Part shown: piece after piece, positions 37,766 through 49,984 of the stretch
Numbering within the stretch: position 1 is the first letter of the stretch
How the letters are laid out: the number at the start of each line of letters is the position of its first letter
Source: Apostichopus japonicus
Taxonomy: Eukaryota; Echinodermata; Holothuroidea; Aspidochirotida; Stichopodidae
Length of the DNA: 64,000 bases
NCBI RefSeq assembly: GCF_037975245.1
Contig: NC_092580.1
Location: forward strand, 13,858,501 to 13,922,500
Direction: 5' to 3'
Translations under genes and position numbers: made by a program
The notes under the pieces: model-generated
What the model saw: only the letters and a program-made list of their open reading frames with translations
What the model was told of the DNA's origin: nothing
Databases searched by the model: none

Positions 37766-39429
37766 GCCAATATGGTGCACTGCTACTGTGGTAGTATTCA
37801 CTGTATTGTATGTTTTATACATCCGGCTCTTCGAGTGTGCACTTGTAGCATATTCACATGGAATGGTATTATCAAATGTTGCATTGAATGTGTTTAAAGT
37901 TAGATTTAGTTCACATTATTGTGTACTTCATAGCTACATGATGAAGGTACATTACGGTATATTACATCTGCACAATGTCTTGTGTACGAAAGTTGATCCT
38001 AAGCTCTGCTCAGTGTGAAGTTTACTTTGTGCTAATATTTTCCGTCAAGGTTTGAACTAGCTTATTTACAAATCTGTATCTATTGTACCCTAGGCCTTGC
38101 TTGTGTATAATAGTTTTGGCGTCAGGTCGATATAACATATATACGATATAATTGTTTTCCATGCGCACCGGTCAAGCAGGTTTTGCGTATGAGTGAGTTC
38201 GGTTGCTTACAATTTGCGCGAGCACAATTATGTATGACGTCATAAATACAGTTTCCGCAAGATATCGCTCTCAATACAGGAAGCAGACGACACATCAGCT
38301 GTACTTTCGCTGCAGTTTTTGCGAATAATAATTATGTCAAGTTTGTTACTATTCTCGTGTTTCATTGTTTCGAGGAACTAAAAAGGTGGGGAGTGGGGGG
38401 GGGGGGGGCATCGAACAGACAAATACGTACGTAAGAAAAAGAATATTTGTCATCAAAGTCACGGTTCGCTAATAGCCTACGACTGTCGGCATAAGGCAGT
38501 TTGGATTATATCTAGCTTAATGTGCGTGGCTTATATAAATTTTGCGCTGCCTGCAGGAAATAAAAGGGACGGAGGGAGCTGGCATACGCAACTTCCGCAG
38601 TGACGTCATCAAGAAAATTGCCATGCCCCTCTGTGTACCTTAAATTGATAAATGTAGCTGTTTGAAATAGGTTACCGTTAGCCTACGCAAACACACTTCA
38701 ATGACGGTGGATTCATGGTTTTGAAATGCAGAGGGTGTGCGTTAGCCTGAGGTAGTTGAAACCTACCCAATCTGGGGGGGGGGGGGGAGGGGAGGTGCAC
38801 CGGTTTCCCCTCGGAAAAAAACTTATAATTTTAGACGTGAGGTGCGGGTGCATTCTGAGCTTACATAATTAGGCTATTAATAAGGTCTACACGCAAGGTC
38901 GCGTGCAAATAACTATACTTGTAAATTTTGTGTATTGGGTTGATAAAGGGGGAAGATGTACACCCCCATATCTCTTTCCTCCGTTTTTATTGCATAAAAG
39001 AGTAAGATACGTCGCCATTTGAAAAGCGCCCTCTGTGTGTTCTAATTTACCCGGTGTTTATTGAACCTCAGAAATTCAATTTAGCGGTGTATGATATCAT
39101 TAAGCGCAAACTTATAACCAGAGGAATAATAATTATGTCGGAATCCGTGTCCAAAAGAACAGTTTGATAAAGGCCTAATTATAGGTTAATTTGTTACCAA
39201 ATAAATATTGTCTCGTGTAACTGCCTACTGATGACAATAGAACATATAGGCCTGTAACCTTACTATACAGTTCCTGTATATGATGCGATTAGAAGTAACA
39301 ATACACTGACCTATAGTACTACAGTACGTACTGTATATATTATACACTGTACTCGCAGTACCCGTGTGTATACGCAATTGTTCGCATATATACACCACAC
39401 AGTCTAGCACGTTTGTGTTAACTATTTAG

Positions 39430-39605
39430 TTCCGCAGCCTGCTCAGGTATTCTCAATTATTAATCCAAGCCTGTATAAGCTACATGCGCACATCAGTTTC
39501 CAAGATTCAATGCACTTCATCTTCAATGGTTTGAGGTAGGATTGTCTTTGTTTGAAATCTGAAGAAAATGTTAATCCTAACGTTAGAATAGTGTGTATTC
39601 ATTAC
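39430..39605. repeat. Degenerate copy 3 of an unknown interspersed repeat
   Basis: CAGCCTGCTCAGGTATTC, then TTTCCAAGATTCAATGCA, TTGAGGTAGGATTGTC and TAACGTTAGAATAGTGTGT match copy 2 in the same order. Confidence 0.6.
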
Positions 39606-42336
39606 CATCAATAGTGCTAATAATACCATAACTGTAGGCTATATATGTGCACCTATTCTATTAGTTACCAATTGTCATACACAATAATTGTTTGTCGCTC
39701 CAGGCAATACACGGAGCGAGATGATAAATAGCTAGGATTGCATAATTTTCTTCACGTCATAATATCGTATACATGTGTAGGCAGCACCGTCGTACACTTT
39801 CGTCGTATTACTATTAGTGCGCGATATTCACTTGAGCCTACACCACTGTGGGGTGAACCGGCGATAACAATAATGTTGTTTCCAACTTACAATTAACAAT
39901 TGAAGTCACAATGTCACATCTTTAGTTTTTTATCATATCAAGCATATTAAAATGTTGCTTGTAGTCACAAAGGAGCTCACTGGTTCACCATTAATAATGT
40001 ATGACGAGTTAACTGCTACAGCACTCCCTGTTATCAACTTGTAAAGTTTCGCGATTTATGCATGTTCACAAATACTCTGCGATAATTTCGCGCTGGCAGC
40101 GGACCGTCCAAACTCAAGGTCAAATGCATAGAAGTGAACATAGCCCCGATACCCATGTGCTTTCCACATGGACTATATATAGCAGTGGGTTAGGCTGTGC
40201 GCTAATTGCATAACATATCCTGCTAGCGTTATGATTCTTAATAACGATGTACTGTTTATTTGGTTTTCATATATATTCGGAAGCAACAGTCGCTTTGAAA
40301 GCCGCCGGGTTGCGCAAAACGCGTGACTCAGGTATTTATGCGCAAACCGGCGGCCGAACAATTTACGGTGGTGCTGTGTATTGCGGAAGGTCTGGTTAAG
40401 TTGGTTCGGATAGCACTCACGGGAATTAAATGTGCCGTAAGAGACGGTGACATACGGGCCCGTGCACAGTTTATATATCCAGTAAACATTGCCTGGTTGT
40501 GACACCATGGGCCTATATAGCTGACATACTTCCATGGTGTTACTATTATGTTGCAAATACGTCCTTACGATGTTCAATTCCAACACGAATGTTTCTATAG
40601 TAACGTTATTAGGCATAAAACGTTCGGAGAGCGTCAATATAAAAAATAAGTCACCCAAAATAAAAACAACTTTAGACTAGCGGTACACCGATAGCCCCAA
40701 CCCCATAGCATTGGAAATGTGGCCATATAGCTGGTTATTTGTTGGCATATACAGTGCAGTATCGTGTATGTGATTCGTACGTAGTATATATGTGTACTTT
40801 GCAAATGTGTTCATGAATTTCCTGCAGCAACTTGTATACCAGTTTAGGTAGGTGTTTCTGTGAAATCGCTGCAGTTAGCAGGTACTTCATCCTCTCACTC
40901 TGTAATGTTGGTATAAAATACTCAACCTCTCGATATAACGCGAAAGTTTCGCATCTCTGCTCTTAAATTTGATTATAGTTTATCAAAGAAACAGTCCTGG
41001 AAAGTGTGGTTGGAAGGGGGGGGGGGGGGGGACTTGGCGTCCGGTGTTGTTATGTTCAATGAAAGCCGCAATTTGAAGATTATAAAAAATACCATTGCCT
41101 TGTGGTCTACCATTCAACAATATGCATACCGTATTTGTCTGTCTTTGTGTGTCTGCGCGGAATTTTCATCAGAATATGACTGGTTATATAACGGAATATA
41201 TATATACATATACATGATATAACCGTAATGCCTTTACAATACGATCGTGTGCATAAACATCTGTAGTGAGCTTAATGTGAAGTCTACGTGGAGACTAATA
41301 CCGTACCATGGATGGATTGTACTACACTGACTGTTATGCTAGAGAAGCCAATACACGAGCTGTAATTACTATATGCTCCGTATGCGAATACCGTATATAC
41401 TTGTACTGTATGTATGATATGTATTGCATGTAGATGTACACATGCAGTGTACAATCACTAACGGCGTTCGTTGTTTATCCATGCAGTGTATGGCTGTATG
41501 CATAAAAGCTCGAATCGCTATGACCAGCTGACAATGAACAAAGATATATATGTATATATAGATTAATGAAATGAATATGCATTACGGCCTTGGGCCAGTT
41601 GAGATGAAACATCGCAAGTTGGTTGACGAAAAAGTGGTATTTTGAATATTTCATTGGCTATATTCCAATGTTACCAAAGCGATCACCATTGTCTGCAAAG
41701 ACTAAACAGAAGCACGGTGTACAAACGTTTACAATTCAACGGGTTCAACATTTTGCTTGTATTGTGGAAGTGATCATGTAGTGCCATTACCCATGGAGTC
41801 CCATATGTAAGACTACATTATTCCAACAATGTAGTAGAATTAGGCCTAATGGTGGTAATCGCAGCATATCAGTCGTTGCCACTCGTGTTAGATGATTTGG
41901 TTTCGGTAATCTAATATGTTAGAAAACCGTACATGCCTTCGTCACTTGCCACAGACAAAGGTTCAAACTGCAAACATTACAATTCGTCAATAAACAAGTG
42001 TGGTGACGTATCAGTCACGTGACTTTCAGGAAATGGTTTCCTGTCCATCTAAGTCTGCAGAAGAACCATGTTGGTTTCGTGTTTTAAATGTAGCAGTGTG
42101 ATATCTCGCAGAAAATAGAGAAATTTCACACTTTTGTTTTATCAAAGCGAGGAATGATTTGGAACAGAACTAAGTATTTTGGAACATTTTCAGGTTGTCC
42201 ATTATAAAAAACATGTATATGTCATTATTCAAGAAATGAAATATGCTTCCCCATATTTACCTGTAAAAAAATGGAAGCTGACCAAATTTACCGGATTATT
42301 GTAAGAAGTGGATGGAGTGGGCTGTCGAGACCTTTA

Positions 42337-42349
42337 AGGTCAAAGGTCA
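42337..42349 (+). promoter_or_regulatory. DR1-type AGGTCA direct repeat
   Basis: AGGTCAAAGGTCA is a perfect DR1, the consensus for RXR heterodimers and HNF4-type nuclear receptors. It lies 1.4 kb before the first coding exon of the lysine-rich gene. Function is not shown, and the motif may belong to a repeat. Confidence 0.4.
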
Positions 42350-43049
42350 GCGATAGGCTCCATTGTTAGAAAACAATCCAATACTTAAAGGCATTGAAGA
42401 CTCGCCCCAAACAGCGTGCCGCCATGTTTAAAAAGTTAACTTTCCGTTGCTTGCAAGTGAAGTTTTTCTCTTGTCGCCACAAAATGCAGACAATAATGAA
42501 ACGTGATACTTGTTATCTTTAGCTGGACCTGAGATGTCCATCGCTGTATCGTTTGTACACTGTGCTGTGGGTATTGACCGCAGTTGTGTGTACTGACTGT
42601 ACACAAGTGTCTAGTTACCGACGGTAGCAAGCTGTGTGTGTATTTTCTGGGATCGGTGGTGGTGTCTAACACTTCTGTTACACTCATTCGAAACTAGGTC
42701 AGATTACCGGCATGAGACGTTTCTCTTTGCGCGAGTCTTCACACCCTTTAATTCCTTTTACACGAAGTGAATGGATATTCAGTATAGTTCAATTTTTTTC
42801 TTTCAATGTTGCACAGTTCACCATGTGTGTTTTTCACTAATTTAAAGCCAAATATCTTTTGAAATGACCACATTTCAGCTTCTCTGAAATGTTAAGCTGT
42901 TACTGTTTCTATTTTTACGGAAGGGAATTGATAATAAATGAACGTTGAGTGGGTTGCCCGAATTCTAACAATACAAAGTAACTCAAAGATGACATACTTG
43001 TTGTGTTGCTTCTACAAAGTAAGTGAAAGAACCCTTTCGTTTTTCACGA

Positions 43050-43062
43050 AGGTCAAAGGTCA
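43050..43062 (+). promoter_or_regulatory. DR1-type AGGTCA direct repeat (second)
   Basis: A second perfect AGGTCAAAGGTCA is followed by a further AGGTCA at about 43076 and then AAATCTGAAAA, a tail shared with the third site. Confidence 0.4.
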
Positions 43063-43384
43063 TCTGAAGTCACTAGAGGTCAAAATCTGAAAACCTAGTT
43101 CACATAATAAATCTTTAAGTAAAGTTTGCGTGAAGTAAAGTTTGCGTCATATGTACCAACTAGGGTAACATTGGTGAGTTTAAGAAAAAACATATGAGAA
43201 AAACACAATTACTCCAGAATTAGAGATGAATTAGAGGTGAATTTCATATTTCAGATCTGGATCTATACTTAAAGTAAGTTTCCCAGTTGCTGTAGTCTGC
43301 AGATGTAAGCAGATGTCAACATTCCTGAAAAACTTTTGATCAAGGTAACTCAAAAAGTATTAGTTTTTTCCCCTATTTTTGTAG

Positions 43385-43397
43385 AGGTCAAAGGTCA
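43385..43397 (+). promoter_or_regulatory. DR1-type AGGTCA direct repeat (third)
   Basis: A third perfect AGGTCAAAGGTCA is followed by two more AGGTCA half-sites within 30 bases and by AAATCTGAAAA. Confidence 0.4.
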
Positions 43398-43733
43398 GTT
43401 GAGGTCATGTCAGGTCAAAATCTGAAAAATAAACATGGTAACTTCTAAAGGCCTCTTAGTTTCTTGTTTTTTGTTTGTTTTCACTTGTACTTTTGTTGTG
43501 TTAGATCACGTACATATAGGCTATGTATGCAGCCAACATTTGAAACTTCAGTGTTGGTCCGTAAGATCTCCTCAATTGTATCTTGTTTTTTTACCTTTCT
43601 CTGTATCTTTCTTTTTATCTTTCTCTTCAGACTACCGAGGTTGTGTTTATGAGCGGCGAATGTGGGCGGATGTGTATACATGCAGGAGGCGAATCCATTC
43701 GTCTCTGTTGAGTCTGACCTGCATCAGCTAACA

Positions 43734-46700
43734 ATGCCGCTTAGGAAAACCAGCGTCAGGTTGACGAACCTACGAAGATCGGGAAGGGCAGAAATTTTAC
43801 GTCAAAGAGCCCAAGTCCAAAAAAGCGAAGCGTTGGTAAGTAGGAAAGGTTTACACGGACACGAGGGGAATTGGAAATAAAATCATGAAAAATACTGTCA
43901 TTAGATCGAGGAGGAAAAAATTACAATACCCCCTGTTGTTAGAATCGACCACATTTCTTCTGTTTGTATAACATTGTCATTGAAGAGGAAAGTCCAATCC
44001 AATAAGTTTTGGTATTTTGTTCGTTTTGATGTGTTCTCAATTTCCCATCAAGCATATAATTAACTGACAATGGGACTAGGCCTAATTGATATTAAAGCGA
44101 TAATTCAGAGGAGAATTTACTTTGGACAGATGAAAGCAGAACATATTCTAACCGTCATGGAGAAATTTGCATTCAATTCCTAGTATACGTACCGTTTTTG
44201 AGATATAATAACAACGTTTTGAAATTGTAAAGCAGAAGTGAACATGAAGTAAACAGGTGTGATGTCATATAAGAAACATAATTGTTTGTTTCTCTCCCAA
44301 AATTTAAGAACAATTTTCTTCTTCAAAATTGGGATGCATCTCAGTGTAAATATACGCTACCGTTATTGGTATAGTGTTAGGATAAATAGGATACATCTCA
44401 GTGTAGTTACACAAAACCGTCATTGGTATAGTGTTAGGAAACATCTCAGTGTAAATACACGCTACCGTCATTGGTATAATGTTAGGATACATCTCAGTGT
44501 AAATACACGGTGACATCTCTATGTTCCGACGTCTCTATGTTCCGACGTCTCTATGTTCCGACGTCTCGACAAATTGTTTGGACTCTAAATTTTTTTGACC
44601 AACATTTTTTCGGACCCAAGTTTTTTTTTGGAGACTCAATCTTTTTGGTCCCCCATTTTTCGTACCAAATTTTTGGGGGGGACTTAATTTTTTGGGACCC
44701 AATTTTTTTGGGGGGATTCAATTTTTTTGGACCAACATTTTTTCTGACCTACCTTTTTGGGGGACACAATTTTTTGGACGCACCAAATTTTTTTCAGGAA
44801 AAAAAGGGCCCAAAGTGTGTTATGCTTGTGACCGAAAATTGCTTGTGACCCGAAATGTAATTGTTTGTACTCAAATTTTTTGGAACCAAAATCAGTTTGG
44901 TCAAAAAAAATTTTGGTCCGAAAAAAGTTGGTCCGAAAACATGTTGGTCAAAAATTTTGGTCCCAAAAAAATTGAGTCCGAAAAAATTTGGGTAAAAAAA
45001 ATTTAGAGTCCAAAAAAATTGTCGGAACATAGAGACGTCGGAACATAGAGATGTAACCAAATACACTATACCGTCATTGGTATAGTGTTAGGATACATCT
45101 CAGTGTACCTACGCTATACCGTCATTGGTATAGTGTTAGGATACATCTTAGTGTAAACGCACTATACCGTCATTGGTATAGTGTTAGGATACATACCGTC
45201 GTTGGTATAGTGTTAGCTTCGCTTCCCTTTAGGTATAGTTAGGAAATAAGAAAGTGATAAATACATTGAAAGAGAACATTTTGTTGTCAGTGTACGTTTT
45301 GCTTCAAATTCGCTTTTGGTTCAGTATGTAACAAGAAAGTCATGTACGTAAACAATCTTTTCTTACTGCGTCATTGCCAATCCGGGAACGATGTCGGGAG
45401 AAGCGGGTGTGGTTGGTGGTCCCACTCCCTAGTCCCTTGGGGGTCTCAAAGGCGGGGGGGGGGGGCGGGGGTAGTGGAATATCTAATTATCGGAAAGTTT
45501 TTGATTTCTTGCACCCTTGTTAGAAGAAGACAACTGCTATTAATAACTACTGCTTTGTCTATGCTTAGAAGCAGCCGCAGCTTCCAGTCTACGATATCAA
45601 ACAAGACAAACAAAGCTATTCAGTCAAGAAGAAGAAATCATTGAAGAAGAAAAAGAAGAGCAAACGTAGCGACCGAAGGAAGACAGATGTTCCTGTATTA
45701 CCAGTATTTAATGGAGCTGTAAGTCTTACCACAACAACAGGTCATTGTTCATCGAGAAGGATATATAGTCATGTGGGAGATTCCCGATGACGTCACATTA
45801 TGGTCCATTTAAATTGGCATGAATGGCATCAATTACTCCCAAGTAAAAAGAATCATTCAAGTAGCTCTCCGGGAGTCTTTTTAGATATGAATAGTAAACA
45901 TTTTAATGGTTGCTTGGAGATATTATTTATTCTTATTATTATGCGTTCATGAATTCGCAAATTTAGTTATATGGATATCATACCCACAATGCCCTCGATT
46001 GCCCCTTCTTCATCCTGTTTGAAGAGGCAGTTAACTATGCACTGGCAACTGGACAGTTGTATGATGATCGCTCAAACGCGTGAAACTCTGAGTAACAACT
46101 ACTAGTGTTCCACTAGTCTCAAATTTTTTCACCTAAATATATATATATATATATATATTTATTGTCATTTATATTTATATATATGTATGTAAGTATGTAT
46201 ATTATTTTTCTTGCTTATCTCTGTTTTTCGAATAGGACAATGACGACGGTTTTATACCCGAAGAGTCTGCTGGTGAGAATCTAGTTAGTACTCAGCCAAA
46301 GCAGTTCGATGAGTTGGAAGTTTGGAAGCAGTATCAAAATTTTGTAAGTATGGTTGCAAGTGTCAATAAAATGTGTCATGAAATGAAAAAAATCTTTTGC
46401 TTTTTGTCCTTTTTTCCACATTTGGTTCAGTTTTGTGCACTGATCTACATGTCATGGTGACATCATGAGTCGTTTTTTGTTTGTTTTTTTCGTTGACATG
46501 TAGGGTGATAACGACGACGGATTTATTCCTGACGACGGAATCACAGATATCGCAGATCAAGGCCAGAAATTACAGAAGAAAGCACTGAAATCCGTTCGCC
46601 TTCAGAAACGGAAGTTGAGTGACATCTGGAAGAAAGATAACACTGGAAAGAAATTATCCAAGAAGAAACGACGGAAAGCTGAACGAAAGGTAAATATCTA

Positions 46701-49271
46701 TCGTCCTTTCTTGACCAAATTAGGGCAAAAAAAGTGCCAAATTCTGGCCCTGGGTTCGTTGAAGCCGACACCCATAGGGGGGTGAATGGGGTCCTCTCTT
46801 AGACTTGAAATGGGTTCATTCTGAAGCATATTTTGTAGGCTAAATGCTTTGCTATAACAACATTTTTTTGTGGGTTTGAAATGGGGGGGGGGGGGAAGGA
46901 AGGGGGTGACATGTTCATCCCCAAATATATTCTTATTGTAGACTTTGACTAACCAAGAGAAATTTATCTGAAGGAATTTCCCATTAAGCTGCAACCGTTT
47001 AAATATCGACTGATTCATTTGAATGTCCTATCATTTGAGAAAGGTGTTACCTCTCGGCTGTCTGTGTGTCATAAATTTGGTTAAAGTCTCCGGTATATTG
47101 GTGATTTCTGACTCAATTTAATGTGATTCAGGTGTGAACAAAATTATTATATAGACACAAAAATGGTCTCCTTGTGGTCATCCAATGTATAGTTCATTAC
47201 TATGGTCATCGAAGGCATTCTTCACAGAGACAGTTAATATCTGGGAAATCATTTAAAAGCCTCCATGCAGGAAACAGATTTTGTAAAACTTAGCAATTTT
47301 TAAACATGACGAAGTTGAGTGAGAATATCTGTAGTACGGTAATAACTGTATCTATCAATAAACTTGCATCCTTGAGGGCTTTTCTTCTTACGAGAACGGG
47401 ATTTGGCCTCTGCTTTAGCAATATCCATGCATGAAAAGTAAAGACTGCGTCAATTGACGAGTCGCGCACGACTATAGCTGCACGGCTTCCACGGATATGC
47501 GAACCTTTCTGGTGATGTTATTCGTCGAAACGTTCTTTATCGTAGCAATGTAGTAACGTCATTCAGCAATGTAGTGACAGGGTCACAGGGAGTGTCCCTC
47601 TCCGTAGAGTTCGTCAGTATTTGGCCTCAAGATTATACTAGAAAGTCAAATAATGGCCGTTCATTCATGCTTCAACTTCTCTACAAGCATATCACTACCT
47701 GCACCCTCAAAGTAAGCAGTAGTCTTCATCACTGCAGCGAAGTTAGTCTAATATAATACTTCCCATTGGTGCCTGGGAGTAACATAAAGATAAAGAACCA
47801 CCAACAAATTATCCTATTGAAAACTTCTAGCAATGTTTCAACAAGCCGAAAAGTCGGGTCAATACTGTTCATCTTTCATTTTTAAGCTGTTTTTGTTTTC
47901 TTTAGAAATTGCTCCTTGTTCCGGTCTACGTCCAACTGGCGGGCGATATTTTTTGTAAACCGAAGACGTTATTATCGCTCAGTCGGTTACTGATTTAAAC
48001 TTACCAAATATTCGCAAATGTTTTTTTTTTATGAATATTTTCAATTAAAGAAAAAGAATTATATTCTAACTCTTCTTATTGGAAATGTGCCATCGTCGAG
48101 AAGAAGAAACATTTAGAATTCAACTAAAGCAGAATATAATTCAAATTAACTTTTTTTTTGCTTTAAATACATTGAGTAATTTTTCGTCCTCCCTCTCTCT
48201 ATCTCTTGTTTCTTTGTTTGTTACACCCCTTTTTTCTTCTTTTTTTGAAAGTGGTTGAAGAAACTATTCCACGAGTCGGTGATCATTGCTGAGCCACAAG
48301 ATAATGAACCAAGCGATCAACTAAGCGTCCCGGTAAATACGGTAGAGGTGCCGGTAGAGATAACTGGTAAAACGCTACTCCCAACCGAGAACGAGAACGA
48401 AGACGGGTCAAACCAGAACCAAATCACCATCGATCAAGAAATGTTGAATGATCCCGAGATGACCTTTGCTGTACCTCCGGATGCACGTGATAAGAACGGC
48501 GATGACGTGATAGCTAAAGATAAACCGAACGGTCATGAATATGCATCGTACATTCATACCAATGGCAATCCCCCTACGTCACTATATCCATGGATGAATC
48601 AGGATGGACACTCCCAGCAGGGTGTAACTGAGGTGGATCCAAACAGACCGGCGGAGGACGGTTCTTTCGAGGAGAGCGACTATGGCAAACCCCCTCTGAG
48701 GGAATTCCTGGACGGTTCGGAAGAATTGGAAACATTGCGACTCTCTGGCGGGTTTTCCCAGTCAGAGTTCACACAACATCTCATCAAACTGTACAAAAGC
48801 CATCGCCAACAGGATAGTAGTGAATCACCAGGTGGTAATAATACTCCAGCTGATAAGCTTAACAGAGAGCCGGAAGTACTGACAAACTTCGTGGACTTAA
48901 CGAGCGGTAAAATCGGATCGGACGACAAGAAGAAAAGATATAAGATGGAGTTATCACTTCCCGAGAAAACTACCATCCTCGTTACTAACATGGTGGAGCG
49001 GGAATCTTCCTTGCCAAAAGTGATATTCATGTTAAAGAAGGGACCGTCGAATGGAGTGGGCCCACAGGAGAGCCCGCTGTTGATGGGGTGCTCTGGGGAT
49101 TCTAAGAGACAAGGATCTCTCCTTGAAAATGACACTGTTCTGATAAGAGAAGTACAGGAAATTACACAGCATATCCTGAGGATGCAGCAATGTGACACTA
49201 GTAGCACGCCCACTAAGACTACCGAGGAACCAAGGGCGATTCCTAAAGCACTGGAATACAGTATGGAATAG
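43734..49271 (+). CDS. Uncharacterised lysine-rich protein with two DNDDGFIP exons
   Basis: Five exons, all in phase 0: 43734-43835, 45569-45718, 46236-46343, 46504-46689 and 48252-49271, giving about 521 residues. The ATG at 43734 (A at -3) is preferred; an in-frame ATG at 43680 would add 18 residues, and an in-frame stop lies near 43650. A CTTCAG acceptor at about 43629 suggests an upstream untranslated exon. The N-terminal 180 residues are basic, with runs KKKKSLKKKKKSKR and KKLSKKKRRKAERK that look like nuclear or nucleolar signals. Exon 3 starts DNDDGFIPEE and exon 4 starts GDNDDGFIPDD, an internal exon duplication. The 339-residue last exon is acidic and polar, rich in Asn, Asp, Glu, Ser and Pro, with no domain I recognise, and seems largely disordered. 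Introns with clean donors and acceptors and a steady phase support a real gene. Function unknown. Confidence 0.75.
44336..45215. repeat. About 48-bp minisatellite, split by a foldback element
   Basis: Units with ATACATCTCAGTGTAAATAC and CCGTCATTGGTATAGTGTTA occur at about 44336-44508 and resume at 45059-45215, in the first intron of the lysine-rich gene. Confidence 0.85.
44509..45058. mobile_element. Foldback (palindromic) element, about 550 bp
   Basis: The left arm begins GGTGACATCTCTATGTTCCG with three CGTCTCTATGTTC units; the right arm ends CGGAACATAGAGATGTAACC with two such units inverted. The interior is also self-complementary: the left half is full of TTTTTTGGACC and GGACCCAA strings, the right half of GGTCCGAAAAAA and TTGGTCCCAAAAA. 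AAATACAC flanks it on both sides (44501-44508, 45059-45066), consistent with an 8-bp target duplication, although the host minisatellite also contains this string. Long open frames rich in Phe, Gly and Lys in it are artefacts. Confidence 0.8.
46137..46158. repeat. Short (AT)n microsatellite
   Basis: About 22 bases of AT repeat in the intron before the exon at 46236. Confidence 0.85.
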
Positions 49272-49978
49272 AACCAAGACAGGGGCGGCGGATCCATGGG
49301 GGCGGGGGGGGGGGGTGGCGGGCGGGAGGCTCGTAATACTTCTGAGATCATTTGTTGCGATAAATAATTTTGCGGCAAACATAATTTTGCTCGCAACAGG
49401 TGTACAGTGGGGGAAAACTTAAAGCACGCCACGCGCGCGGGAATTCCTTTACTATTTCGACGATGTTTGCTTACACACCGATATTCTGGTAATAATTCCG
49501 GTATACACCGATAAAGGTCTCCTGGGTCCCCTGGCATTCGAGAAATCATGTCTCCGCAAACACTTAGAACAAATATCACTGCCAGGGATATATGCAATCA
49601 TTAGCGAAGAAGGTGGGGGTGCGGGTGGGGTAGGGTGTCGATGTGCCTCCCGACTTTCCTGCTACCTCAACTTCTTCCTGAGTTGAGAATGACACATAAA
49701 CTTGTTTTGGCGAAGAATGGTGTAACACTCTTCCGTCTTCCAGTAGAGGTCATGTACAATAGATTCCTTGTAATGAATACCTCCCATCGTCCGTCCCACA
49801 ACCACAATCTCCCGGGCCTAGCCTCCCTTCTCCTACCAGGTTAATCCTCCTATGTACTCATACTTACCCTAATTCACTGCCGTATAAAATTCATTGTGCA
49901 TAGATCAGCGGTTCCCTTAATTCGCTTTTTTTTGGCGGTTGGTCATCAATTTTATGAAATCTACCAATAATTCGTGAA

Positions 49979-49984
49979 AATAAA
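49979..49984 (+). promoter_or_regulatory. Candidate polyadenylation signal of the lysine-rich gene
   Basis: AATAAA about 710 bases after the stop at 49271, in AT-rich DNA. Confidence 0.4.

Larger units (their letters stand above)
32588..43679. other. About 11 kb without a recognisable gene
   Basis: Upstream of POGLUT1 and of the lysine-rich gene, both strands show only short frames without family features. It should contain the POGLUT1 promoter just beyond 32587 and the 5' region of the next gene. It holds a nested transposon pair, three degenerate copies of an unknown repeat, a TA array with TAGGCC units, many poly-G runs (for example about 38394-38408, 38775-38787 and 41016-41030) and three perfect DR1-type AGGTCA pairs. 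Confidence 0.6.

Noticed and set aside
40173-40658. 161-codon minus-strand frame
   Set aside because: No recognisable domain, no flanking exon with matching phase, ordinary intergenic composition.
44510-45066. Phe/Gly- and Lys-rich frames on both strands
   Set aside because: They are translations of the T- and A-run arms of the foldback element.
49286-49330. Transposon-like left end CAGGGGCGGCGGATCC after the lysine-rich gene
   Set aside because: No matching right end or 8-bp duplication was found downstream.
48680-49597. 305-codon minus-strand frame
   Set aside because: It lies antisense to the last exon of the lysine-rich gene; the plus strand has phase-consistent splicing to four upstream exons, while the minus frame has none.
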